DNA of 64,000 nucleotides from Aestuariivita sp. (GTDB taxonomy: Bacteria > Pseudomonadota > Alphaproteobacteria > Rhodobacterales > Rhodobacteraceae), in assembly GCA_018401465.1 (NCBI GenBank), contig JAGYKE010000004.1, forward strand, positions 620,001-684,000, read 5' to 3'. How positions within the stretch are numbered: position 1 is the first letter of the stretch; every line of letters begins with the position of its first letter. The translations under genes were made by a program, and so were the position numbers. The notes under the pieces were generated by a model. The model ran no database searches, had not been told where the DNA came from, and was given only the letters and a program-made list of their open reading frames with translations. Below, piece after piece: positions 45,576 to 56,288 of this stretch.

Positions 45576-47138
45576 ATGAGTGCCTGGGGACGCGCGGCGA
45601 TCATCGCCGCGCTTGCCGTTTCATCGGGGGCGACGCCAGTTCTCGCCGAGGATGTCACGCTGACCTCGCGCGATGGCGGGGTCGAGATATCGGGAACCCT
45701 TCTGGGCTTTGACGGTGAATTCTACCGGTTGGACACGGTCTATGGCGAACTGACCGTGGATGCTTCGGGCGTGACCTGCGATGGTCCGGGTTGCCCCAGC
45801 CTGACCGACTTCGTCGCCGAGGTCGACTTTTCCGGATCCTCCACCATCGGTGAGGTGCTGATGCCCGCGCTTCTGGAAGGCTTCGCGCTGCGCAACGGCT
45901 ATACCGTCGCACGGGAAGAGGTGGACGCGACGCGTTTCGTCTACCTGCTGGGCGATCCCGACACGGGCCGGACCGAGGGGCGTTTCACGTTCCGCGTGAC
46001 GACAACGGATGAAGGCTTTGCCGATCTTCTGGCGGACGAGGCGGATATCGTCATGGCGCTGCGCGAGATCCGGCCCGAGGAACGCGCCCGCGCGGAAGAG
46101 GCGGGGATGGGCGACATGACCGGCTCGGCCCGCAGCCGGGTCCTTTCGTTGGACGCGATGGTTCCCATCGTCGCGCCGGGCAATCCGGTCACGGCGATGT
46201 CCACCCTGCAGCTGGCCGAGGTCTTTGCGGGACGGATCGTGAACTGGTCCGATCTGGGCGGGCCGGACGCGCCCATCGCGCTGCACCTGCCCGATCCGGG
46301 ATCGGGTCTGGCGCAGGCGGTCGAGGACCGGCTGATGAAGCCCGCGGGGCTGGACCTGGCCGGGGGGATCGTGCGCCACCTTTTGACCAGCAACCTGCCG
46401 CGGGCGGTTGCGATCGATCCTTTCGCGCTGGGCATCGCGAGCTTCGCGGAAACCGGCCGCACGCGGGTGCTTGACCTCACGGGAAGTTGCGGCTTCACCC
46501 TGACCGCGACGCGGCGCAGCGTGAAGACCGAGGATTACCCCCTCACCTCGCCCATGTTCCTCTATCTGCCGGCGCGGCGGCTGCCGAAGCTGGCGCGCGA
46601 TTTCCTCGCCTATACGCGGGGACCGGCGGCGCAGATCGTGATCCGGCGGGCCGGGTTCATCGATCAGGCGCCCGAAGAGATCCCGATCAGCCAGCAGGGC
46701 GACCGGTTGGCCAATGCGATCGCCGTGGCGGGGCCCGAGACGACGCTGGACGAAGTGCAGCGCATGGTGGCGAGCCTGCGGCGCAAGGTGCGGCTGACCA
46801 CGTCGTTCCGGTTCGAGGCGGGGTCGAGCCGTCTGGACGCGCAGTCGCGGTCGAACGTGGAGCAATTGGCGCGTGCGCTCGAGGCGGGGATGTATGATGC
46901 GCGCACGATCACCTTCGTCGGCTTTTCCGACGGGGACGGGCCGGCGGCGGCGAACCTTGATATCGCGCGGCGGCGGGCCGAGGCGGTGCGCGACGCGGTC
47001 CGTGCGGCGGCCGAGACGGTGACGCCCGGGCGGGTCGCGCTGGAGGTGGCCGCCTATGGCGAGGCGATGCCCATGGCCTGTGACGATACCGATTGGGGGC
47101 GGCAGGTGAACCGGCGGGTCGAGATCTGGCTGCGGTAG
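45576..47138 (+). CDS. Fusion of a phosphate-type (PstS-like) binding domain and an OmpA-like domain
   Basis: This 520-residue protein has a signal peptide (MSAWGRAAIIAALAVSSGAT, then PVLA). Residues about 85-370 resemble PBP-like II phosphate-binding proteins (VDFSGSSTIGEVLMPALLEG; ADIVMALREIRPEE; LAEVFAGRIVNWSDLGG). Residues about 400-520 form an OmpA/MotB-type peptidoglycan-binding domain (LTTSFRFEAGSSRLDAQSRS; ITFVGFSDGDGPAAANLDIA; NRRVEIWLR). No pst transport genes are adjacent. It follows the unknown envelope gene by 24 bp. A wall-anchored ligand sensor or scavenger is plausible; the ligand is inference. Confidence 0.88.
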   Translation: MSAWGRAAIIAALAVSSGATPVLAEDVTLTSRDGGVEISGTLLGFDGEFYRLDTVYGELTVDASGVTCDGPGCPSLTDFVAEVDFSGSSTIGEVLMPALLEGFALRNGYTVAREEVDATRFVYLLGDPDTGRTEGRFTFRVTTTDEGFADLLADEADIVMALREIRPEERARAEEAGMGDMTGSARSRVLSLDAMVPIVAPGNPVTAMSTLQLAEVFAGRIVNWSDLGGPDAPIALHLPDPGSGLAQAVEDRLMKPAGLDLAGGIVRHLLTSNLPRAVAIDPFALGIASFAETGRTRVLDLTGSCGFTLTATRRSVKTEDYPLTSPMFLYLPARRLPKLARDFLAYTRGPAAQIVIRRAGFIDQAPEEIPISQQGDRLANAIAVAGPETTLDEVQRMVASLRRKVRLTTSFRFEAGSSRLDAQSRSNVEQLARALEAGMYDARTITFVGFSDGDGPAAANLDIARRRAEAVRDAVRAAAETVTPGRVALEVAAYGEAMPMACDDTDWGRQVNRRVEIWLR

Positions 47139-47158
47139 CGTCCCACGATGGGACGCCG
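47138..47158 (+). terminator. Candidate terminator hairpin after the PstS-OmpA gene
   Basis: GCGTCCCA (47138-47145) pairs with TGGGACGC (47149-47156) around a CGA loop, starting at the stop codon and placed between convergent genes. No clear T run follows on the plus strand. Confidence 0.4.
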
Positions 47159-47207
47159 TTGTGCCCCAATGATATCAGGGGCTTGCAGGGCTGGATTTAC
47201 GATTTCT

Positions 47208-47819
47208 TCACGAATCGAGATATCCGGCGGCCCGGAAGCTGAGTTCGCGCGACTTTCCGACGATCAGGTGATCATGCAGCGTCAGGCCCAGCGCAGAGCA
47301 GGCGGTCTGCACCTGCGTCGTCATGGCGATGTCGGCCTGACTGGGCGTCGGATCGCCCGAGGGGTGGTTGTGCACAAGGATCAGCGCCGAGGCGTTGAGT
47401 TCCAACGCGCGCTTGGCGATTTCGCGCGGATAGACCGGGACATGATCGACGGTGCCCTTCCCCTGTTCTTCGTCCGCGATCAGCACGTTCTTGCGGTCGA
47501 GGAAGAGCACGCGGAATTGTTCGGTGTCGCGGTGCGCCATGGTGGTGTGGCAGTAATCAAGAACCGCGTCCCAGCTGGAAATGACGTGGGATTGCAGGAT
47601 ACGCGCGCGCGCCATGCGCTGGGCGGCGGCCTCGACGATCTTCAATTCGGTGATGACCGCGTCGCCAACGCCGGTCACGTCCAGAAGCCGCGCAGGGGCG
47701 GCGGACAGGACGCGGTTGAAATCGCCGAAGCGGTCGATCAGCGCGCGGGCGAGCGGTTTGACATCCTGCCGGGGGATGGCGCGGAACAGCACGAGTTCCA
47801 GCAGTTCGTAATCCGGCAT
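47208..47819 (-). CDS. radC: RadC family DNA repair-associated protein; 5' end out of frame
   Basis: RadC proteins carry a JAMM metal site, here intact: VHNHPSGDPTPSQADIAM. A helix-hairpin-helix precedes it (LLDVTGVGDAVITELKIVEA). The frame from ATG 47819 starts at MPDYELLELVLF, but the conserved upstream part (SYIADHRQRLRVRFREGGAQ) is encoded just before it in the same frame with no ATG/GTG/TTG. A plausible true ATG lies at 47973 in another frame; removing one C from the 7-base C run (47939-47945) joins the two as MTRTPAFHEAPLPLFDE. So the gene is frameshifted in nature or by sequencing error. Confidence 0.82.
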   Translation of the reverse strand: MPDYELLELVLFRAIPRQDVKPLARALIDRFGDFNRVLSAAPARLLDVTGVGDAVITELKIVEAAAQRMARARILQSHVISSWDAVLDYCHTTMAHRDTEQFRVLFLDRKNVLIADEEQGKGTVDHVPVYPREIAKRALELNASALILVHNHPSGDPTPSQADIAMTTQVQTACSALGLTLHDHLIVGKSRELSFRAAGYLDS

Positions 47820-47938
47820 CGCCTGGGCACCACCTTCGCGAAAGCGTACGCGCAGGCGCTGGCGGTGGTCGGCGATGTAGCTGGGCAGTTTCTCGCCCCG
47901 CGCCAGTGGCGCAGGCGCAGCTTCGTCAAAGAGCGGCA

Positions 47939-47945
47939 GGGGGGG
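47939..47945 (-). other. Homopolymer C7 tract disrupting the radC 5' frame
   Basis: On the minus strand a run of seven C lies 27 bp after a candidate radC ATG (47973). Read with six C, the frame passes smoothly into the conserved RadC N-terminus; read with seven it hits a TGA eight codons later. This is a typical site for slippage or a base-calling error. Confidence 0.55.
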
Positions 47946-48009
47946 CTTCGTGGAAGGCGGGTGTCCGGGTCATGCGCGCGACTCTGGCCCAGGCGTGGTG
48001 AACAGCGGG

Positions 48010-48525
48010 TTAACGCGCGGCGGTGCGGTGGAGAACAAAGGCTTCCTCCTCGACGCCTCCGGTCGTCTCGGGGCCCAGATAGGTCAGCCCGACACGATGG
48101 CAGAGCGCGACCGAGGCGGTGTTGCGTCGGTCGGCCCATGTGCGGATCGTCGTGACGTCGGGTTGGTCCCAGACCACACCGATGGCCAGGCGCATCGCCT
48201 CGGTCGCGAGCCCCCTGCCCTGTGCCGCGCGCGCCAGCGTGATGCCCAGTTCCACATTCACGCCGTCTTCGGACTGGTGCAGGCCCATGTCCCCGATCAG
48301 CCGCCGTTGCGGGTCGGAAATGGCGATCTGGGTCCAGTCCCCGCGCGTCAGCAGCGGCACGCCGGACATGGCCTGCAGGAACGCCCACGCCTGGTCGTCG
48401 GTCATTGCCGACCAGCCCTGATAGCGCGCGACCTCGGGGTCGCCCCGATAGGCCTGAAAGGCGGCGAGGTCCGCCGCCGTCAGGTTGCGCAAGGTGACGC
48501 GATGGCCCGTGGCGAAGTCTGTCAT
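48010..48525 (-). CDS. GNAT family N-acetyltransferase (RimJ/RimL-like)
   Basis: This 171-residue single-domain acetyltransferase has the typical acetyl-CoA site: VELGITLARAAQGRGLATEA (V/I-x-x-x-x-Q/R-G-x-G/A motif), preceded by RRLIGDMGLHQ. The closing strand holds TWADRRNTASVALCHRVGLT. The N-terminal RVTLRNLTAADLAAFQAY is characteristic of the RimJ-like group that often acts on ribosomal proteins, small molecules or toxins. The start MTDFATGHRV (48525) is chosen over an in-frame upstream GTG. It sits between radC and dnaJ with no clear functional link. Confidence 0.88.
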   Translation of the reverse strand: MTDFATGHRVTLRNLTAADLAAFQAYRGDPEVARYQGWSAMTDDQAWAFLQAMSGVPLLTRGDWTQIAISDPQRRLIGDMGLHQSEDGVNVELGITLARAAQGRGLATEAMRLAIGVVWDQPDVTTIRTWADRRNTASVALCHRVGLTYLGPETTGGVEEEAFVLHRTAAR

Positions 48526-48565
48526 CGCCCGACCCTGTGGCACGCGGGCCGGGCGCGCAAGAGCC

Positions 48566-49717
48566 TCAGCCCTTCATGCTGTCCCAGAAGCCCTTGACCG
48601 AGGAAAAGAATGACTTCGTCTCGGGGTTGTTGTCTTCCGACAGCTTCTCGAATTCTTCGAGCAGTTCCTTCTGCCGCGATGTCAGGTTGGTGGGGGTTTC
48701 CACCGCCAGTTCGATGAACATGTCGCCCACGCCCTGACCGCGGAGTGCAGGCATGCCCTTGCCGCGCAGGCGCATCTGGCGGCCCGACTGGCTGCCTGAC
48801 GGGATCTGCACGCGGGCGCGGCCGCCGTCGATCGTCGGCACCTCGACCTGACCGCCCATCGCTGCCTTGACCATGCTGACCGGCACGCGGCAATGCAGGT
48901 TCACGCCGTCGCGTTCGAAGAGCCTGTGGGGGTCGACCTCGACGAAGATGTAGAGATCGCCCGGGGGGCCGCCGCGCATGCCCGCTTCGCCTTCGCCGGC
49001 AAGGCGAATGCGGGTGCCGGTTTCCACGCCCGAGGGGATGTTCACGTTGAGCGCACGTTCCTTTTCGGTGCGCCCGGCGCCGCCGCAGGCGGTGCAGGGG
49101 TTCTTGATGATCTGGCCCAGACCGCCGCAGGTTGGGCAGGTGCGTTCCACCGTGAAGAAGCCCTGCTGCGCGCGCACCTTGCCCATGCCCGAACAGGTGG
49201 GGCAGGAGGTGGGTTCGCTGGCGCCTTCCGACCCGGTGCCCGAGCATTTCGTGCAGGTGGCGAGCGTTCTGACCTTGATTGTCTTCTGCAGGCCCGAAAA
49301 CGCGTCTTCGAGGGAGATGCGCAGGTTGTAGCGCAGGTCTGCACCGCGCGCCGCGCGCTGGCGCCCACCGCCGCGCCCGCCCATGAAATCGCCGAACAGA
49401 TCGTCGAAGACGTCGGAAAAGGCGCTGGTGAAATCGCCGTTGGAAAAGCCACCGTTGCCGCCGGGGCGCGGGCCGCCACCGCCCATGCCACCTTCGAAGG
49501 CGGCGTGGCCGAAGCGGTCATAGGCCGCCTTCTTGTCGGCGTCCTTCAGGACCTCGTAGGCTTCGTTCGCTTCCTTGAAGCGGGATTCGGATTCGGGGTT
49601 GTCCTTGTTGCGGTCGGGATGCAGTTCCTTGGCCTTGGTGCGGTAGGCCTTCTTGATCTCGTCCGCCGAGGCACCACGGGATACCCCCAGAACGTCGTAA
49701 TAGTCGCGTTTTGCCAT
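48566..49717 (-). CDS. dnaJ: Chaperone DnaJ
   Basis: DnaJ (383 residues) stimulates the DnaK ATPase and delivers clients. The J domain has [20 protein letters not shown] and the HPD tripeptide ([12 protein letters not shown]). A Gly/Phe-rich stretch follows ([20 protein letters not shown]), then four CxxCxGxG zinc motifs: [24 protein letters not shown] and CTACGGAG. The C-terminal substrate-binding domain ends in FWDSMKG. It is 83 bp downstream of dnaK on the same strand, with a hairpin between them. Confidence 0.98.
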   Translation of the reverse strand: MAKRDYYDVLGVSRGASADEIKKAYRTKAKELHPDRNKDNPESESRFKEANEAYEVLKDADKKAAYDRFGHAAFEGGMGGGGPRPGGNGGFSNGDFTSAFSDVFDDLFGDFMGGRGGGRQRAARGADLRYNLRISLEDAFSGLQKTIKVRTLATCTKCSGTGSEGASEPTSCPTCSGMGKVRAQQGFFTVERTCPTCGGLGQIIKNPCTACGGAGRTEKERALNVNIPSGVETGTRIRLAGEGEAGMRGGPPGDLYIFVEVDPHRLFERDGVNLHCRVPVSMVKAAMGGQVEVPTIDGGRARVQIPSGSQSGRQMRLRGKGMPALRGQGVGDMFIELAVETPTNLTSRQKELLEEFEKLSEDNNPETKSFFSSVKGFWDSMKG

Positions 49718-49749
49718 GGGTGTCGCCTTGATGGGCCCGGAACGTCAAG

Positions 49750-49774
49750 GGGCCGGTCCGGGTGGGACCGGCCC
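49750..49774 (-). terminator. Hairpin between dnaK and dnaJ
   Basis: A perfect 10-bp stem GGGCCGGTCC/GGACCGGCCC with a 5-nt loop lies 26 bp after the dnaK stop. No strong T run follows on the minus strand, so it probably attenuates read-through or stabilises the dnaK mRNA rather than ending it, lowering dnaJ relative to dnaK. Confidence 0.55.
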
Positions 49775-49800
49775 GCTTCCGTCCGGATCAGTGCAGCGCC

Positions 49801-51714
<1,914 letters not shown>

Positions 51715-51816
51715 TTTCTTTCGATCCCTCTGCAATTCAAGGCGATGTCCCGAGGCCCCGACCCGCTGCGGCATCGGGACCACGATTGTGCGGGGTCTGT
51801 TCCCCGCGTCGAGGCG

Positions 51817-51845
51817 TATATAAGGAGGGTGATATGTCCCTGCAA
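51817..51845 (-). promoter_or_regulatory. Candidate dnaK promoter
   Basis: On the minus strand TTGCAG (51840-51845) and TATATA (51817-51822) are spaced by 17 bp, placing transcription start about 95 bp before the dnaK ATG. The CCTTATATA -10 context could serve sigma70 or a heat-shock sigma factor. No CIRCE inverted repeat was found in the 202-bp gap to alkB. Confidence 0.5.
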
Positions 51846-51916
51846 CCGTCCCGCGCCGGTGCGGGCGGGGAATTTGCGGGGCATTGTCAGTGCAGGGCGA
51901 CGGGGGAGCGGCGAGG

Positions 51917-52516
51917 ATGCGTGTCAACCTCAGAGGGTTCGACATCCGCAAGTTGTATCTGGACGAGGCCCGGCAGCGCGCGGTGCTCGACGATATCCGT
52001 GCCGTGGCGCGGGCGGCGCCGTTCTTCCGGCCCGACACGCCGATGGGCCGCCCGATGTCGGTGCGGATGACGGCGGCGGGGCGCTACGGGTGGTTTTCCG
52101 ACCGCAAGGGATACCGTTATGTCGACCGGCATCCCGGCGGCGGGGACTGGCCGCCCATTCCCGACAGCTTGCTGGCGATCTGGCGCGATCTGGTGGGCGA
52201 CGACCGGTTGCCCGATTGCTGCCTTGTCAACCATTACGGCGAAGGCGCGAAGATGGGCCTCCACCAGGACCGGGACGAGGCGGATTTCTCCTGGCCCGTG
52301 GTGTCGGTGTCGCTGGGCGATGACGGGCTGTTCCGCATGGGCAACCCGACGCGCGGGGGCAAGACGGAGTCGGTCTGGCTGGCGTCGGGGGATGTGGTCG
52401 TGATGGGGGGCGAGGCGCGGCTGGCCTTTCACGGGATCGACCGTATCCGCGGGGGGTCGTCGCGGCTGCTGCCAAAGGGCGGGCGGCTCAACCTGACGCT
52501 GCGGGTGGTGGACTGA
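51917..52516 (+). CDS. alkB: Alpha-ketoglutarate-dependent DNA dioxygenase AlkB
   Basis: AlkB (199 residues) demethylates 1-methyladenine and 3-methylcytosine by oxidation. The Fe(II) and 2-oxoglutarate residues are visible: [19 protein letters not shown] (HxD motif), [20 protein letters not shown] with the distal His in FHGIDRI, and the C-terminal Arg in [11 protein letters not shown] Shine-Dalgarno-like GGGGGAGCGGCGAGG precedes ATG 51917. It is divergent from dnaK and converges on the ABC-2 permease gene. No adaptive-response ada gene is adjacent. Confidence 0.95.
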   Translation: MRVNLRGFDIRKLYLDEARQRAVLDDIRAVARAAPFFRPDTPMGRPMSVRMTAAGRYGWFSDRKGYRYVDRHPGGGDWPPIPDSLLAIWRDLVGDDRLPDCCLVNHYGEGAKMGLHQDRDEADFSWPVVSVSLGDDGLFRMGNPTRGGKTESVWLASGDVVVMGGEARLAFHGIDRIRGGSSRLLPKGGRLNLTLRVVD

Positions 52517-52522
52517 GACGCC

Positions 52523-53347
52523 TCAGCGCCGCGCGTACCAGCTGACCGAAACGTGGCGGCGGGTGTAGAATTCGCCCATCAGCCCCAGCACGATGAAGCA
52601 GCACGACACGATCAGCGGATATTCCCAGCTGGAATTGCGGGGCATGTAGTTGATGAACGCGAAGCCGCGCGCTTGGTCGATGATGTGGAAAAGCGGGTTC
52701 CAGTCGAACATCGCCAGCATGTAAGGCGGCAGGGAGTTCGCCACGAACATCTTGCCCGAGGCGATCATGTTCGCGCGCTTGTAGATCAGCGCCACGATCT
52801 TGGTAAAGGTGGGCAGCCAGGGTTGCAGCGCCAGAAGAACGATGCCCAGCGCGCAGCCGTTGAACCAGGCCAGCAGGAACATCAAGAAGGCGCTTTGCCA
52901 GTCTTCGAATTCCAGCGGCGTGATGATGACGTGATAGCCGAACATGATGATCAGCAGCGTCAGCGTCTGGATGTAAAGCGCGCCGATGGCCGCCGACCCG
53001 ATGGCGACAATGGTGTTCATGGGCGCGTGTTTCATCATCGCGCTGGTGGCGCCTTCGGCCCCCATCACCGCGCCCAGCGCCTTGATGTTGGTCATGTAGA
53101 GGAAGATGCCCGACATCAGGAAGACAAGGAAATCGCCCCGGATGCCGCCCGGACCGCGCAGGCCAAGAAGCGTGAACATCACGTAGAAGACCGCCACGAA
53201 GATAACGATCTGCAGCATGTTCACGCCGAGCGCGAGGAACGCGTTGCCGTGTTGCTTGCGCACGTCCCGCACGACCGAGTGATAGACCACTTCGAGCATC
53301 TGGACTGCGGCACTGAACCGAGTCCTGCGGCGGACCTGATCGAACAT
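52523..53347 (-). CDS. ABC-2 type permease, polysaccharide/polyol-phosphate export-like (KpsM/Wzm type)
   Basis: This 274-residue integral membrane protein has about six hydrophobic segments (for example NMLQIVIFVAVFYVMFTLLG; SAFLMFLLAWFNGCALGIVL). It resembles the permease of capsule or O-antigen exporters. Its ATPase partner (KpsT/Wzt type) is not adjacent, so it must be supplied elsewhere. Neighbours on the other side (cysQ, kdsB, glycosyltransferases, galU, galE) point to cell-surface glycan synthesis. The first ATG at 53347 is used; the gap to divergent cysQ is 117 bp. Confidence 0.87.
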   Translation of the reverse strand: MFDQVRRRTRFSAAVQMLEVVYHSVVRDVRKQHGNAFLALGVNMLQIVIFVAVFYVMFTLLGLRGPGGIRGDFLVFLMSGIFLYMTNIKALGAVMGAEGATSAMMKHAPMNTIVAIGSAAIGALYIQTLTLLIIMFGYHVIITPLEFEDWQSAFLMFLLAWFNGCALGIVLLALQPWLPTFTKIVALIYKRANMIASGKMFVANSLPPYMLAMFDWNPLFHIIDQARGFAFINYMPRNSSWEYPLIVSCCFIVLGLMGEFYTRRHVSVSWYARR

Positions 53348-53390
53348 GCGGGAAAACCCCTGAGACTGCCTCGTTAATGCGACGGACTTC

Positions 53391-53419
53391 TTGCCGTTCT
53401 GTTACCTGCGCAGCATAAA
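53391..53419 (+). promoter_or_regulatory. Candidate cysQ promoter
   Basis: TTGCCG (53391-53396) and CATAAA (53414-53419) are separated by 17 bp, with expected transcription start near 53426, about 40 bp before the cysQ ATG. It lies in the gap divergent to the ABC-2 permease gene. Confidence 0.45.
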
Positions 53420-53464
53420 GGTTGGGCCGTGATTTATCAACAACTCCGGTCCGGAGAGGGTGCA

Positions 53465-54262
53465 ATGTCCTATGACGCCTTGATCCCGGTGATGCGACGT
53501 CTGGCGATCGAGGCGGGCGCGGTCATCCTGAAGGTCTATGAGTCCCCCGATTTCGAGGTGCGCGCCAAGTCCGACGCAAGCCCGGTGACCGAGGCCGACG
53601 AGGCGGCGGATGCCCTGATTTCGGCCGGGTTGCGCGACCATTTCCCCGACCTGATGCTGGTGACCGAGGAGCAATCCGACAGCCATGCGCAGACCGGCGA
53701 TACCTTCCTGATCGTCGATCCGCTGGACGGCACGAAGGAATTCATCAACCGGCGCGGCGATTTCACCGTGAACATCGCGTTGGTGGAAAACGGCGTGCCG
53801 ACGCGCGGCGTGGTCTATGCCCCGGCGCAGGGGCGGATGTTCTACACCCGCCCCGACGGTCAGTCGGTCGAGGAGACGGGGGATCTCGACCCTGGCCGCC
53901 CGGGCGAAGTGACCCCGATTGCGGTCGGGCTGCCGGACAACCGGGCGCTGATGGTGGTGGCGTCGAAATCGCACCGCGATCAGGCGACCGACGATTACAT
54001 CGCGCAATATGCCGTGCGCGACATGAAAAGCGCGGGGTCCTCGCTCAAGTTCTGTCTGGTCGCGGCGGGCGAGGCGGATCTTTACCCCCGCCTTGGTCGG
54101 ACCATGGAATGGGACACGGCGGCGGGCCATGCGGTGTTGGTGGGTGCGGGCGGGCTGGTGGTGCGCTTCGACGATCATACGCCGCTGACCTATGGCAAGC
54201 CGGGGTATGAGAACCCCTTCTTCATTGCCCATGCGCCGGGCGTTCTTCTGAAAGGTGCCTGA
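53465..54262 (+). CDS. cysQ: 3'(2'),5'-bisphosphate nucleotidase CysQ
   Basis: CysQ (265 residues) dephosphorylates 3'-phosphoadenosine 5'-phosphate, the by-product of sulfate activation and sulfotransferases. The metal-binding inositol monophosphatase motifs are present: SPVTEADEAADALI, LVTEEQSD and FLIVDPLDGTKEFINRRGDF, with the C-terminal EWDTAAGHAVL. ATG 53465 has GGAGAGGG about 6 bp upstream. It overlaps kdsB by 1 bp (TGATG), so PAP recycling is coupled with KDO activation. It could also serve the sulfotransferase-like protein at 8.6 kb (inference). Confidence 0.95.
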   Translation: MSYDALIPVMRRLAIEAGAVILKVYESPDFEVRAKSDASPVTEADEAADALISAGLRDHFPDLMLVTEEQSDSHAQTGDTFLIVDPLDGTKEFINRRGDFTVNIALVENGVPTRGVVYAPAQGRMFYTRPDGQSVEETGDLDPGRPGEVTPIAVGLPDNRALMVVASKSHRDQATDDYIAQYAVRDMKSAGSSLKFCLVAAGEADLYPRLGRTMEWDTAAGHAVLVGAGGLVVRFDDHTPLTYGKPGYENPFFIAHAPGVLLKGA

Positions 54263-55062
54263 TGTCGGTCCTCATCGCGATCCCCGCGCGCTATGCCAGC
54301 ACGCGTTATCCCGGCAAGCCGCTGGTCCCGCTGACCGGCGCCGATGGCACGACGCAGACGCTGATCGAACGGTCGTGGCGTGCGGCGATGGCGGTGCAGG
54401 GTGCCGACCGCGTGGTGGTGGCGACCGACGATGACCGCATCCGCGAAGTGGCCGAAGGCTTCGGTGCCGAGGTGGTGATGACATCGCCCGAGGCCCGCAA
54501 CGGCACCGAACGCTGCGCTGAGGCGCATGAGCGTCTGGGCGGCGGCTTCGACATCGTGGTGAACCTGCAGGGCGACGCGCCGCTGACCCCACCGTGGTTC
54601 GTCGAGGCGCTGATCGACGGCCTGCGCGCGGCCCCCGCGGCGGAAGTGGCGACACCGGTCCTGCGCTGCGACGGCGCGGCGCTGAACGGGTTTCTGGACG
54701 ATCGCCGCGCCGGCCGGGTCGGTGGCACGACGGCGGTCTTCGACCGCGACCGCCACGCGATGTATTTCTCGAAAGAGGTGATCCCCTTCACGTCGCGCCG
54801 CTATGCGGACGACGAGGCGACGCCGGTCTTTCACCATGTGGGCGTCTATGCCTATCGCCCCGGGGCGCTGGCCGCCTATGCCGGCTGGCCGACGGGGCCA
54901 CTGGAAGATCTTGAAGGGCTGGAACAGCTGCGCTTCATGGAGAACGGGCGGCGTGTGCTGTGTGTCGAGGTCGAGGCGCGCGGGCGGCAGTTCTGGGAGC
55001 TGAACAACCCCGAAGATGTGCCCCGCATCGAGGCGATGATGGCGGCCATGGGCCATTCGTGA
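54262..55062 (+). CDS. kdsB: 3-deoxy-manno-octulosonate cytidylyltransferase
   Basis: KdsB (266 residues) makes CMP-KDO for the LPS inner core. The nucleotide-binding start is LIAIPARYASTRYPGKPLVP, with RVVVATDDDRI, FDIVVNLQGDAPLTPPWFVE (catalytic Asp region) and the C-terminal RVLCVEVEARG. It starts at the cysQ stop and ends within the start of the next glycosyltransferase (4-bp overlap), so cysQ-kdsB-GT form one coupled unit. The family also includes enzymes for similar ulosonic acids; KDO is the most likely substrate. Confidence 0.92.
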   Translation: MSVLIAIPARYASTRYPGKPLVPLTGADGTTQTLIERSWRAAMAVQGADRVVVATDDDRIREVAEGFGAEVVMTSPEARNGTERCAEAHERLGGGFDIVVNLQGDAPLTPPWFVEALIDGLRAAPAAEVATPVLRCDGAALNGFLDDRRAGRVGGTTAVFDRDRHAMYFSKEVIPFTSRRYADDEATPVFHHVGVYAYRPGALAAYAGWPTGPLEDLEGLEQLRFMENGRRVLCVEVEARGRQFWELNNPEDVPRIEAMMAAMGHS

Positions 55063-56288
55063 GCGCGGTCGCGCTGTCCATCGTGGTGGTCAGTCGGGGA
55101 CGGCCCGATGGGCTGATGCGTTGCCTGACCGGGATCGCGCAGCAGCGTCACGTCCCGTTCGAGGTGATCGTGGTCGCCGATCCGGCGGGGGTGGCACGGG
55201 TGCGGCAATGGCCGCAGGCCGAGCATGTGAAGATCGTGCCCTTCGATGAGGCCAATATCTCGGCCGCGCGGAATGCGGGGATCATTCAGGCGGCGGGCGA
55301 GGCGGTTGCCTTCATCGACGACGACGCGGTGCCCGAACCGACCTGGGCGGGGCGGATGGCGGCGGCTTTTGCCGATGACGGGGTGGCGGCGGCGGGCGGC
55401 TTCGTTCTGGGGCGCAACGGGATATCGTGGCAGTGGCGCGCGCAGTCGGTCGATGGGGCGGGGCGGACCGCATCGCTGGAGATCGGCGGAGACCCCTTGG
55501 TGCTGACCCCGGCGGGAGGCCGCGCGATCAAGACGGAAGGCACCAACATGGCCTTCCGCCGGTCTGTGCTGGCCGGGCTGGGTGGGTTCGACCCGGGCTT
55601 TCGTTACTTTCTGGACGAGACCGACCTGAACCTGCGGCTGGCCGCGACCGGGGCGGCGACGGCGATCCTGCCGGGGGCGGTGGTGCATCATGGCTTCGCG
55701 GCAAGCGCGTTGCGCCGGGCCGACCGCGTGCCACGCGACCTGCGCGAGATCGGGGCGAGCTGGGCGGTGTTCCTGCGCCGCCATTGCTCCGAGGGTGACC
55801 GTGCCGCCGTCTGGCAAAGCGTGCGCTTGGCCGAACGGCGCCGGGCGCTGCGCCACATGGTGGCAGGACGGCTCGAGCCGCGCGACGTGCGGCGGTTGAT
55901 GGCGGGCCTTGACGCAGGCCATGCCGAGGGCCGGGAGCGCCCCGTGTTTGCAGCCGCGCCACTCGGCCCGGCCGAGACGGCGTTCCTGACCTTTCCGTCT
56001 GACCCCGGGCGCGAGGTCCTGTGGCTGTCGGGGCGGCCGTGGCAGGCGCGCAGTCTGCGTGAAGAGGCCCGCGCGGCGGTGGAGGCGGGGCGCATCGTGA
56101 GCCTGTGCCTGTTGTCGCCCACGACGCTGTATCACCGGGAGCAGTTCCGGGCGGAAGGCTTCTGGGAACAAAGCGGCGGACAGTTCGGGCGCAGCCTGCG
56201 CAGCGACCCCGTTTTCCGTGCATGGACCATGGCGGCGCGCGTCACGCGCGAACGGGACCGCCTGAAACCTTGGCGCGAGGGAGGCTGA
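55059..56288 (+). CDS. GT-A (family 2) glycosyltransferase
   Basis: This 409-residue protein starts at a GTG inside the kdsB stop. The N-terminal GT2 fold has LSIVVVSRGRPDGLMRCLTG, ISAARNAGIIQAAGEAVAFI and the acidic DDDAVPEPTW motif, then YFLDETDLNLRLAA. The C-terminal ~150 residues (after residue 260) are not a standard GT2 part and may bind acceptor or partner. Context with kdsB suggests an LPS-core or surface-glycan sugar transferase. Donor and acceptor are not readable from the sequence. Confidence 0.88.
   Translation: MSAVALSIVVVSRGRPDGLMRCLTGIAQQRHVPFEVIVVADPAGVARVRQWPQAEHVKIVPFDEANISAARNAGIIQAAGEAVAFIDDDAVPEPTWAGRMAAAFADDGVAAAGGFVLGRNGISWQWRAQSVDGAGRTASLEIGGDPLVLTPAGGRAIKTEGTNMAFRRSVLAGLGGFDPGFRYFLDETDLNLRLAATGAATAILPGAVVHHGFAASALRRADRVPRDLREIGASWAVFLRRHCSEGDRAAVWQSVRLAERRRALRHMVAGRLEPRDVRRLMAGLDAGHAEGRERPVFAAAPLGPAETAFLTFPSDPGREVLWLSGRPWQARSLREEARAAVEAGRIVSLCLLSPTTLYHREQFRAEGFWEQSGGQFGRSLRSDPVFRAWTMAARVTRERDRLKPWREGG

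Noticed and set aside
51715-51916. Search for a CIRCE repeat (TTAGCACTC...GAGTGCTAA) before dnaK.
   Set aside because: No such inverted repeat is present, so HrcA control of dnaK is not claimed.
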